A DNA stretch of 7,167 bases from contig DPVA01000213.1 of the NCBI GenBank assembly GCA_003529705.1, forward strand, positions 1-7,167. Reading direction: 5' to 3'. The translations under genes were made by a program, and so were the position numbers. Positions 1 to 5,579 of this stretch are shown in pieces (position 1 is the first letter of the stretch; every line of letters starts with the position of its first letter). This stretch comes from Gammaproteobacteria bacterium. GTDB taxonomy: Bacteria; Pseudomonadota; Gammaproteobacteria; Arenicellales; UBA868. Under the pieces are notes generated by a model. It was not told the DNA's origin. It ran no database searches and worked only from the letters and a program-made list of their open reading frames with translations.

Positions 1-96
1 CAGGTCGACTCGCTCCTGGGGCGACAGGGGTTGTACTTCGTTCTGTAGCCCATCACGCGGCCCCACTTCAACGATACGGATACGGTCAGGTCTCAT
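1..96 (-). CDS. 3-hydroxy-3-methylglutaryl-CoA lyase, N-terminal part (runs off the left edge)
   Basis: The first 32 codons are visible, reading MRPDRIRIVEVGPRDGLQNE and then VQPLSPQERVDL. The V-E-V-G-P-R-D-G-L-Q-N-E block is the hallmark first strand of HMG-CoA lyases. In that family the Arg of PRDG is catalytic and the following Asp binds the divalent metal. The enzyme splits HMG-CoA into acetoacetate and acetyl-CoA, the last step of leucine breakdown, in the cytoplasm. The start is the ATG at 96-94. It overlaps the stop of the upstream acetyltransferase as ATGA, so translation is probably coupled; I see no independent promoter. The family is clear from the motif. Related DRE-TIM metallolyases such as isopropylmalate or homocitrate synthases carry a different motif (usually DGxQ without PRDGLQNE). 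The remaining roughly 270 residues are outside the window. Confidence 0.88.
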   Translation of the reverse strand, partial: MRPDRIRIVEVGPRDGLQNEVQPLSPQERVDL

Positions 97-635
97 GAAT
101 TATTTTGTCTCTTTAAAGGCACCGTCAGCGCGATCCGGTAGTAAATGCACAGGTCGGGTTCAATACCGTCCTGATAGTCTTTCTCAATTATATGAATTGC
201 CCGAGCGCCAAGCGAACTATTGAGTTGCCACATGGCATCGGCGAGACCCGCCCGGTTGCGTCCGGAGATCTGCTGAAATCCCTCCGATCGCGCGGCATCA
301 ATTTGGCGTGTTTTGAGCTCCCGGCCGATCCCCTGTCGGCGATAGTGATCATCGACCAGGGTGTCGGCGGCATATAGCACTGTAGCATTGCCTCGAAACG
401 GATCTTCGGCTGGACCGCGAACATGGGCAAAGGCTTCAAGCGGTGCCCCAAGGCAAAAGCCGGCCAGTTGCTGATCATCGATAGCGACGAGATTGACACC
501 TTTTTCGTTGCAGACAATTTTTTCAAGGGTGTCGGACGTATCTTGCCGGGATGGCTCATAAGTCTGTGTTTCAAGACGAAGCATCTGAGGCCGCCATCGG
601 CTCCAGTTTGCGACATTCAAACGCTCGTAGTGCAT
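93..635 (-). CDS. GNAT family N-acetyltransferase
   Basis: This 180-residue protein has the layout of a single-domain GCN5-related acetyltransferase, which moves an acetyl group from acetyl-CoA to an amine. Motif A is visible: strand VLYAADTLVDD (residues 86-96) followed by the acetyl-CoA pyrophosphate loop R99-R-Q-G-I-G104 and helix ELKTRQIDAARSEGF. A later stretch, SGRNRAGLADAMWQLNSSLG (124-143), fits the motif B strand and helix, and a C-terminal strand, LCIYYRIAL, follows. The acceptor cannot be read from the sequence. The position after an amine transporter makes a polyamine or amino-acid acceptor conceivable, but that is inference. The gene begins 33 bases after the nuclease-like gene. 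No Shine-Dalgarno sequence lies just before the ATG, so the start is less sure; an internal Met at residue 18 is possible but would trim the first helix. Its TGA overlaps the ATG of the HMG-CoA lyase gene. Confidence 0.85.
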   Translation of the reverse strand: MHYERLNVANWSRWRPQMLRLETQTYEPSRQDTSDTLEKIVCNEKGVNLVAIDDQQLAGFCLGAPLEAFAHVRGPAEDPFRGNATVLYAADTLVDDHYRRQGIGRELKTRQIDAARSEGFQQISGRNRAGLADAMWQLNSSLGARAIHIIEKDYQDGIEPDLCIYYRIALTVPLKRQNNS

Positions 636-668
636 TGATTGTGCTGACTACGGGTGTCCGAGAGTTCC

Positions 669-1250
669 CTAGTCAGTATTGGTTCCGCTTGCATTCTGCT
701 GGTGTCGTTCCCTGGCCCGGATGATGCTCTCATGCCGGGCGCCGCATACACTGCAGTCAGAAGGGCCTGATGCTCTCCAATTGTTAGGTGGAATGAAGCC
801 ACCGCGCCAGATTCCGAGCGCTTCCTGATGCGCCAGTGTCTCTTCCTCCTGAAATGGAGCTCCGGAACTGTTATCAATTATCGCCCAGCCATAGCGGACC
901 AGCCAGGCATTTAGACTCTCCCCATCCAGAGCGCACTCTGCTGGTGCGCCATCCGCTGTTGAGACAGAAGTCGACAGAGAAACCAGCGCGACACATTCAA
1001 TCTTTCCCCGCGTGACGCGTTCGCTAAGGGCTTGCCATGCGGCCTCTCCGCATCGCCAGTTACCATTATCGCTTTGGCAGAGTGCATCAGAGTGGGGCAA
1101 GGTAGCACCGTCAAGTCGATAGGCCGTGTCGTTCAGAACCAGGAATCCCTTTGTCGGATGAAGCACGACCTTAGATTGTGCAAAGACGGGAGTTCCTGCC
1201 CATAAACTGATGCACAGCCAGGCTGTGCCAATAACTAAGCGAAAGCCCAT
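669..1250 (-). CDS. Secreted SNase-like (thermonuclease-fold) protein, probably catalytically inactive
   Basis: The 193-residue product starts with a Sec signal peptide: MGFR, a hydrophobic core to about residue 19, and a probable cut after V-F-A24. The rest matches the later half of bacterial staphylococcal-nuclease-like proteins: W65-R-C-G-E-A-A (usual WxCGxxA), S112-L-N-A-W-L-V-R-Y-G-W-A (usual DLNxxLVxxGWA), Q144-EALGIWRGGF and P155-NNWR. The catalytic parts are degraded. The usual GIDAPE loop reads GATLPH (48-53), and the DRYGR segment with its catalytic Arg is replaced by a Ser/Thr-rich stretch (91-98). R45 is the only active-site position that seems kept. A tail with C166-S-V-C169 and a basic helix follows. 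I infer a non-catalytic extracytoplasmic role, perhaps binding. The ATG at 1250-1248 has GAGG five bases upstream and lies 20 bases after the ATPase stop. A TTG at 1274 would overlap that stop but would add a poor n-region. Confidence 0.78.
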   Translation of the reverse strand: MGFRLVIGTAWLCISLWAGTPVFAQSKVVLHPTKGFLVLNDTAYRLDGATLPHSDALCQSDNGNWRCGEAAWQALSERVTRGKIECVALVSLSTSVSTADGAPAECALDGESLNAWLVRYGWAIIDNSSGAPFQEEETLAHQEALGIWRGGFIPPNNWRASGPSDCSVCGARHESIIRARERHQQNASGTNTD

Positions 1251-1255
1251 GAAGG

Positions 1256-1259
1256 CCTC
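1256..1259 (-). promoter_or_regulatory. Ribosome binding site of the SNase-like gene
   Basis: GAGG on the minus strand, five bases before the ATG at 1250. It favours that ATG, which gives a normal signal peptide, over the upstream TTG at 1274. Confidence 0.55.
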
Positions 1260-1270
1260 GGAACGGTGGA

Positions 1271-2368
1271 TCAATCCCGTGGGAGCACCACCACAGCATC
1301 ACTGGTCCACTGTAGCCACACGGTCTGATTAGGTTTATGAAGATGGTTCATTGAGCGCTCCAGATTCTGCAACGCAACCAGCGCCGGTTCTTCACGCTGA
1401 GGAAGGTGCACATAAAAATGACTCCGGTCACCCAGATAGGCTGATGGACCCATGGTACCGGTCACAGTATTGATCCCAGTGCCAGGATCTGAGAAAACCG
1501 GCTGCATCTTCTCGGGCCGAATCGCGACCCAAGCCTTCTGCCCGGATGTCATCTGGGCCCTCGAGTCTGACACACTGACAGTACCTAACGCGCCGGTCTG
1601 GACCGTCATAGTGTTGCCGGTTGAGGACGTGACTTCACCCTCAAAGAAATTCATGCTGCCAATGAAATCTGCAACGAATCGTGACCCGGGCGATTCGTAA
1701 AGTTGTGCCGGTGAGGCAATTTCTATAACGGCACCTTCCGACATTACCGCAATCCTGTCAGACAAAGTCAAAGCCTCTTCCTGATCGTGGGTAACAAAAA
1801 GAAACGTGATGCCAATTTGCTGCTGGAGTTGGCGTAGTTCGATCTGCATCTGTTCGCGTAGTTTTTTATCCAGTGCTCCCAATGGCTCATCCAGCAGCAG
1901 CACTTTGGGCTGCTTGATGAGTGCTCTGGCTAGGGCCACCCGTTGACGTTGGCCTCCTGAGAGTTCTTCTGCGCCACGCTTCCCGTAGCCCGGCAACTTG
2001 ATGAGTTCCAGCGCTTCGTCGATGCGCTTGTCGAGTTCGGCCCGGGTGAGCCCAGCTTTACGCATACCGAAAGCGATGTTGTTCCGTACATCCAGATGGG
2101 GAAAGATCGCGTAGTTCTGGAACACCATGTTCACCGGACGGTGATTGGGCGGTGTCGCCGACATCGGTTGCCCATCTATCATGATCTCGCCGGCGCTTGG
2201 AATCTCAAAGCCTGCCACCATCCTGAGTAAGGTGGTCTTGCCGCAGCCGGAAGGGCCCAGAAGCGAGAAGAACTCGCCTCGCTGAATATCGAAACTGGCG
2301 TCTTCGACGGCTTTTACAGATCCAAAATGTTTGCTGACGCCCTGAAATGAAATGATCGCATCGCTCAT
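1271..2368 (-). CDS. ABC transporter ATP-binding protein, PotA type (polyamine/amine import)
   Basis: This 365-residue cytoplasmic ATPase powers the transporter encoded just upstream. All nucleotide-binding motifs are intact: Walker A G38PSGCGKTT46, Q-loop V82-F-Q84, signature L137SGGQ141, Walker B V156LLLDE161 and H-loop T193-H194-D. After about residue 240 comes a TOBE-type beta domain (EGEVTSSTGNTM, then WVAIRPEKM and MGPSAYLGDRSHFYV), as in PotA/FbpC-class ATPases, and the length matches PotA. The chosen start is the ATG at 2368-2366, giving MSDAIISFQGVSKHFG; the frame is open further upstream to 2419, but that would add an unusual 17-residue extension inside the permease gene. The start lies two bases after the permease stop and has only a weak GGGA upstream, so coupled translation is likely. 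The PotA class is clear; the transported amine is not fixed by this subunit. Confidence 0.93.
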   Translation of the reverse strand: MSDAIISFQGVSKHFGSVKAVEDASFDIQRGEFFSLLGPSGCGKTTLLRMVAGFEIPSAGEIMIDGQPMSATPPNHRPVNMVFQNYAIFPHLDVRNNIAFGMRKAGLTRAELDKRIDEALELIKLPGYGKRGAEELSGGQRQRVALARALIKQPKVLLLDEPLGALDKKLREQMQIELRQLQQQIGITFLFVTHDQEEALTLSDRIAVMSEGAVIEIASPAQLYESPGSRFVADFIGSMNFFEGEVTSSTGNTMTVQTGALGTVSVSDSRAQMTSGQKAWVAIRPEKMQPVFSDPGTGINTVTGTMGPSAYLGDRSHFYVHLPQREEPALVALQNLERSMNHLHKPNQTVWLQWTSDAVVVLPRD

Positions 2369-2370
2369 GT

Positions 2371-3186
2371 TCAAAATCCCGAAGTACTGTCGGTTTTTAC
2401 ACCACGTCGCCTGAACCACTCGGCAAAAGCAACGACGAAGAAAGAAATCACAAATATACTGGCACCCAGGGCAAGCACTGCTGGAATCTTGGTGGGAAAG
2501 CGCAGTGAACTCCAGATATAGATCGGCAAGGTCGGGTCCGTGCTGGTCAGGAAAAATGCCAGCACGAACTCATCGAAGGAGATAGTAAAGGTCAGCAACA
2601 GGCTGGCCACGATTCCCGGCAGCACTATGGGAAAAGTGACCCGCCAGAATGTCATCCAGGCGTTTTCGCCTAGGTCAAGGGCTGCTTCTTCCAGGCAGCG
2701 GTCAAAGCCTTCCATTCGGGAGATCAGAACCAGCATTGCGAAAGGGGTGCATAACAGCATGTGTGCAAAACCGACAGTCCACAGTGACAGTGGAATGTCG
2801 AGTTGAGAGATCAGGATCAACAGCGAAATCGCCAGAATAATTCCTGGAATCACCAGTGGCACCATGATAAAGCCCATTACAGCCCCTCGGCCTGGTATTC
2901 GGTAGCGGGTGACCGCTTTTGCGGCAAGAAGACCAAACATCGTGCTTAGAATAGCTACCGCAACACCGACTTTTACGCTGTTCATCAACGCCTCCAGCAA
3001 GTCGGGTGTGTTGATCATTTTTTGGTACCACTGGAGCGTAAAACCTTTCAGCGGAAACGCGATGTACTTGGATTTATTGAACGAAAACAGCGGCAGGAAC
3101 AATACCGGGAGATAAATAAACGTCAGGTATATAACGGCATAGACTGTAAAGCCGTCGGGGCGCCACCAGGGCCGATTTGCGTTCAT
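2371..3186 (-). CDS. ABC transporter permease, PotC type
   Basis: This 271-residue inner-membrane protein has about six hydrophobic segments, near residues 14-36, 68-92, 103-127, 135-157, 187-210 and 236-258. The cytoplasmic EAA loop that docks onto the ATPase is present: E167-A-A-L-D-L-G173-E-N-A, continuing to the V-L-P-G-I near 188-192. The short N-terminus followed at once by a membrane helix, and the position after a PotB-like gene, support PotC-type assignment. The ATG at 3186-3184 overlaps the TGA of the preceding permease as ATGA and has a perfect AAGGAGG five bases upstream. This rules out the TTG at 3219 as the likely start. It forms the channel with the other permease. The C-terminus (RRRGVKTDSTSGF) is a short basic cytoplasmic tail. 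Confidence 0.92.
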   Translation of the reverse strand: MNANRPWWRPDGFTVYAVIYLTFIYLPVLFLPLFSFNKSKYIAFPLKGFTLQWYQKMINTPDLLEALMNSVKVGVAVAILSTMFGLLAAKAVTRYRIPGRGAVMGFIMVPLVIPGIILAISLLILISQLDIPLSLWTVGFAHMLLCTPFAMLVLISRMEGFDRCLEEAALDLGENAWMTFWRVTFPIVLPGIVASLLLTFTISFDEFVLAFFLTSTDPTLPIYIWSSLRFPTKIPAVLALGASIFVISFFVVAFAEWFRRRGVKTDSTSGF

Positions 3187-4094
3187 GCGACCCTCCTTCG
3201 GAATCGGTGTGTACCCCAAAGAAACACACAGACCATGGCCGTTACCGTGAGCATCACCATGACGGAGATGGCGGCGCCAAGCGGCCAGTTGAAGGCTTTG
3301 CCGAACATCGACTGGATGATGTTGCCGATCATGATTCCGCTTGGTCCTCCCACCAACGACGGCGTGACGTAATCCCCAACGGTCGGTATAAAAACCAGCA
3401 GACTTGCCGCGATAACGCCCGGCATGGAAAGCGGCAAGGTGACCCGGACAAAAGTCATAAAGGCGTTTTCGCCCAAGTCGCGGGCGGCTTCCAGCAAGGA
3501 GCGGTCAATCTTCTCGAGCGAGACATAAATCGGCAGGATCGCGAAAGCCGCCCAGGCGTGGGCCAGTGTGAGTGTGACGGCCGTCGGGTTGTACAACAGA
3601 AACTCAAGCGGCTCGCTAATGAGCCCAATCGATTTGAGCCCCGAATTAACTACCCCGTTATAACCCAGCATCACTTTCCACGCAAAGACGCGCAGCAGGT
3701 AACTTGTCCAGAAGGGGACCGTGATGAGAATAAGCCATACAAGCTTGTTCGCTTTGATTCGAAAGGCAATGAAGTACGCCATCGGATAAGCCAGCAGAAC
3801 GGTGGCCAACGTCACCATACCGGATATCTTGATTGACTTGATCAGGATCATCCCGTAGATGGGCTTGGCAAAAAAATCTGAGTAGTTCTTCCAGGAAAAT
3901 GTTTTTATGAAATCAACATAGTCCTGAAGCCAGAAGCTCAGGGTGAACAGCACGAGCAAAGGCATAGCTAGGCCAAACACCATTGCCAGGAGTGTTGGAG
4001 ACAAAAGGCTGAAGCCACGTAGCGCTTCGCTTGCTAGGAAGCGCCGGCGGATTGCTAAACCGACAGTTTTCGAAGAGGTGGCAGACCGGCTCAT
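3183..4094 (-). CDS. ABC transporter permease, PotB type
   Basis: This 303-residue inner-membrane protein has a basic cytoplasmic N-terminus (I15RRRFLASEALR26), then hydrophobic segments near 29-53, 92-113, 117-138, 170-190, 223-240 and 271-293. Its EAA loop is E202-A-A-R-D-L-G208-E-N-A, running to the S-M-P-G near 223-226. The region Y242VTPSLVGGPSGIMIGN is typical of PotB/PotH-class permeases. With the overlapping second permease it forms the translocation channel. The ATG at 4094-4092 is the only plausible start: no other ATG, GTG or TTG lies in frame in the first 27 codons or just upstream. It has no recognisable Shine-Dalgarno sequence, unlike its neighbours, which is odd since the gap from the binding-protein gene is 119 bases. 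That gap carries a strong hairpin. Initiation may therefore be weak or depend on RNA structure. Confidence 0.92.
   Translation of the reverse strand: MSRSATSSKTVGLAIRRRFLASEALRGFSLLSPTLLAMVFGLAMPLLVLFTLSFWLQDYVDFIKTFSWKNYSDFFAKPIYGMILIKSIKISGMVTLATVLLAYPMAYFIAFRIKANKLVWLILITVPFWTSYLLRVFAWKVMLGYNGVVNSGLKSIGLISEPLEFLLYNPTAVTLTLAHAWAAFAILPIYVSLEKIDRSLLEAARDLGENAFMTFVRVTLPLSMPGVIAASLLVFIPTVGDYVTPSLVGGPSGIMIGNIIQSMFGKAFNWPLGAAISVMVMLTVTAMVCVFLWGTHRFRRRVA
3192..3198 (-). promoter_or_regulatory. Shine-Dalgarno site of the second permease
   Basis: A full AAGGAGG on the minus strand, five bases before the ATG at 3186 and lying inside the last codons of the first permease gene. It fixes the start of the second permease and, with the ATGA overlap, points to coupled 1:1 synthesis of the two channel subunits. 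Confidence 0.8.
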
Positions 4095-4155
4095 GGACGA
4101 TAAATGCTTTAGGGAAAGGCTCTACGGAAAACCGGTGACCGTGGGCTAAAAGCAT

Positions 4156-4186
4156 GATGCCGGACGAGGGGACCCCGTCCGGCATC
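4156..4186 (-). terminator. Strong hairpin between the binding-protein and permease genes (leaky terminator or mRNA-stabilising stem)
   Basis: GATGCCGGACG (4156-4166) pairs perfectly with CGTCCGGCATC (4176-4186), an 11-base stem with a 9-base loop. It begins 28 bases after the binding-protein stop. Read on the minus strand the stem is followed by ATGCTTTTAG, a poor U-tract; on the plus strand it is followed by TTTTGCTT. Stems at this place in binding-protein-dependent operons commonly keep the binding-protein message more abundant than the permease message, by partial termination or by blocking 3' exonucleases. That role is inferred here. As the permeases have no visible promoter of their own, complete termination is unlikely. 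Confidence 0.65.
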
Positions 4187-4213
4187 TTTTGCTTAACTTC
4201 AAACCAGCAGGAA

Positions 4214-5356
4214 CTACATTCCGGCTTTGACTTCCTCGAACATGGCCTGAAGGGCAGGTTCGTTACCCATCGGAGCCTGGAAAATACCGGCATTCAGTGT
4301 CTCATCAACGTTGACTGAGTAGCCGAGTTCTTTAAGAAGGCCCGGACTGTCCTGCTCCACCTTTGCAAAGGCATGAATGTTGCCGTGTCCGTAGCCGTAC
4401 TCGGTCAGTGCAAACACGCCGGATTCCACACTGGCATAAGCATCCAGGTAGTCATATATCCGATCAAGTTTCGCCGGATCATGATCGCTCATCAGGCAGA
4501 AACCGCAAACCCAGGTCATGGCGCCTTCTTTCGGGCTGGAGTAGCGCACATCGAAGCCTTCCTTCTTAAGTGCCGCGTAAGACGAGTTCCAGGCAGAAGT
4601 AGCGACCAGTTCGCCGGAGGCGAGTGCCTGCTCAATATCCGCCGGGCTGGTCCAGTAGTAACGCATCAGTGGTAACTGTTCCTTGAGGGCCGCCCGGGTC
4701 TTTGCCATTTCCTCATCGGTCATGTTGAACGGATCTTTTGCGCCAATGTAGATGGCGGCCACCATGACGCCGTCGATCAGGCTGTCCGCCATAGACAGGC
4801 GGCCTTTGTACTTCGGATCCCACAGCATGCCCCAACTTTCGTTATCGACATACTCAGGCGCGAGATCCGCCCGGTACAGCACGGATGTCAGTCCCCAGTC
4901 GGTTGGGAAGAAGTACTGATTGCTGCCCTCAAAGGTGCCCGGAATAGTTTTCAGACTTGGGATAATGTCATCCCAGGTGCTGAGCCGGCTGGTGTCAATC
5001 GGCTCGAGAATGCCGGCGTCTTTCCAGATCGGCACTTTGTAGGTACAGGGTTGTGTGAGGTCGACCTTGAACCCCGCGCGCATCTTGGCGAAGGCTTCTT
5101 CTTCGTCACCGAAAATAGCTATGTTGGGGGATTCACCATGTTTGGCGAGGTACGGCTGATGCAGTTCCGGCACATCCCAGCCTTCCCAGGTAAAGACCGT
5201 GGGATGATCATCGCTTGCCGCGAAGGCAGAACGGCTACCCATCGGCATCATGACCATCGTCGCGCCGAGCGCCATCAGGCTCTGGTTGAACTGGCGGCGG
5301 CTCATCTGGCCTGTGGCCAGTTGCTCTATGACATCTTCTTTTTTCAGATTCTTCAT
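4214..5356 (-). CDS. Periplasmic amine-binding protein of ABC transporter (PotD/PotF family), Tat-type signal
   Basis: The 380-residue protein is an extracellular solute-binding protein of the spermidine/putrescine group. Its N-terminus has a twin-arginine pattern, S19-R-R-Q-F, then a hydrophobic stretch and a probable signal-peptidase site after A44-F-A46. Family landmarks follow: F55TWEGW60, T152DWGLTSVLY161, W175GMLWDPKYKGRL187, S254AWNSSY260 and S274PKEGAMTW282. A hand alignment to E. coli PotD keeps Trp positions (W256, W282) and one acid (D195, at Glu171) but puts Ser192 at Asp168 and Cys284 at Asp257, both polyamine contacts in PotD. The ligand may therefore be a different amine or amino acid. 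The start has AAGGAGG ten bases upstream. It delivers ligand to the two permeases encoded downstream, and the gene follows the aminotransferase by 223 bases. Family call is firm, ligand uncertain. Confidence 0.9.
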   Translation of the reverse strand: MKNLKKEDVIEQLATGQMSRRQFNQSLMALGATMVMMPMGSRSAFAASDDHPTVFTWEGWDVPELHQPYLAKHGESPNIAIFGDEEEAFAKMRAGFKVDLTQPCTYKVPIWKDAGILEPIDTSRLSTWDDIIPSLKTIPGTFEGSNQYFFPTDWGLTSVLYRADLAPEYVDNESWGMLWDPKYKGRLSMADSLIDGVMVAAIYIGAKDPFNMTDEEMAKTRAALKEQLPLMRYYWTSPADIEQALASGELVATSAWNSSYAALKKEGFDVRYSSPKEGAMTWVCGFCLMSDHDPAKLDRIYDYLDAYASVESGVFALTEYGYGHGNIHAFAKVEQDSPGLLKELGYSVNVDETLNAGIFQAPMGNEPALQAMFEEVKAGM

Positions 5357-5366
5357 CGTTGTTGTT

Positions 5367-5373
5367 CCTCCTT
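5367..5373 (-). promoter_or_regulatory. Shine-Dalgarno site of the binding-protein gene
   Basis: A full-consensus AAGGAGG on the minus strand, ten bases before the ATG at 5356. It suggests strong initiation, as expected for a binding protein needed in excess over its permeases. Confidence 0.75.
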
Positions 5374-5374
5374 A

Positions 5375-5418
5375 ATGTTCTCTAAATGTATGTTCTCTAA
5401 GCTCTCTAAGTTCTCTCA
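5375..5418 (-). repeat. Tandem 9-base repeats in the leader of the binding-protein gene
   Basis: Read on the plus strand, GTTCTCTAA occurs at 5377-5385 and 5392-5400, followed without gap by GCTCTCTAA (5401-5409) and GTTCTCTCA (5410-5418). The first two are part of an exact 11-base repeat, ATGTTCTCTAA (5375-5385 and 5390-5400). On the transcribed strand the unit is TTAGAGAAC, purine-rich, ending just before the Shine-Dalgarno site. A looser copy, TTCTCTTTAA, lies at 5449-5458, and a double TGTGAC at 5428-5439. The rest of the 223-base gap (5419-5579) is AT-rich and shows no ORF and no convincing promoter or terminator. The array could be binding sites for a regulator or RNA-binding protein, or replication slippage. 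Confidence 0.7.
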
Positions 5419-5579
5419 AATTACTGCTGTGACTGTGACTGCGCAAAATTCTCTTTAACCGTGATCCTGATTTGAATCGTTCGGATGCTCTTATATTAGG
5501 ATATTTCGGGCCCATAGGTGAAGCCTCTGGTGGCAACCGCAATTTAGGATCTGGCGCTGGCGCTGGACCCCTTATTGAC

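Noticed and set aside
3177..3836. Long plus-strand open frame (219 codons) antisense to the first permease.
   Set aside because: Its product is a highly charged, His/Arg/Gln-rich low-complexity sequence with no domain, as expected from reading hydrophobic permease codons backwards. The opposite frame is a clear EAA-motif permease.
3913..4293. Minus-strand open frame bridging the binding-protein and first permease genes.
   Set aside because: It is out of frame with both genes, overlaps them and the hairpin, and its product has no recognisable motif.
5418..5446. Possible promoter TTGCGC-N17-TAATTT on the minus strand upstream of the binding-protein gene.
   Set aside because: The spacing is ideal, but each hexamer matches consensus at only about three of six positions, so it is within chance for AT-rich DNA.
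5051..5458. Plus-strand open frame running from the binding-protein gene into the leader.
   Set aside because: It is antisense to the signal-peptide region and ends in the repeat tract. There is no motif and no supporting promoter.
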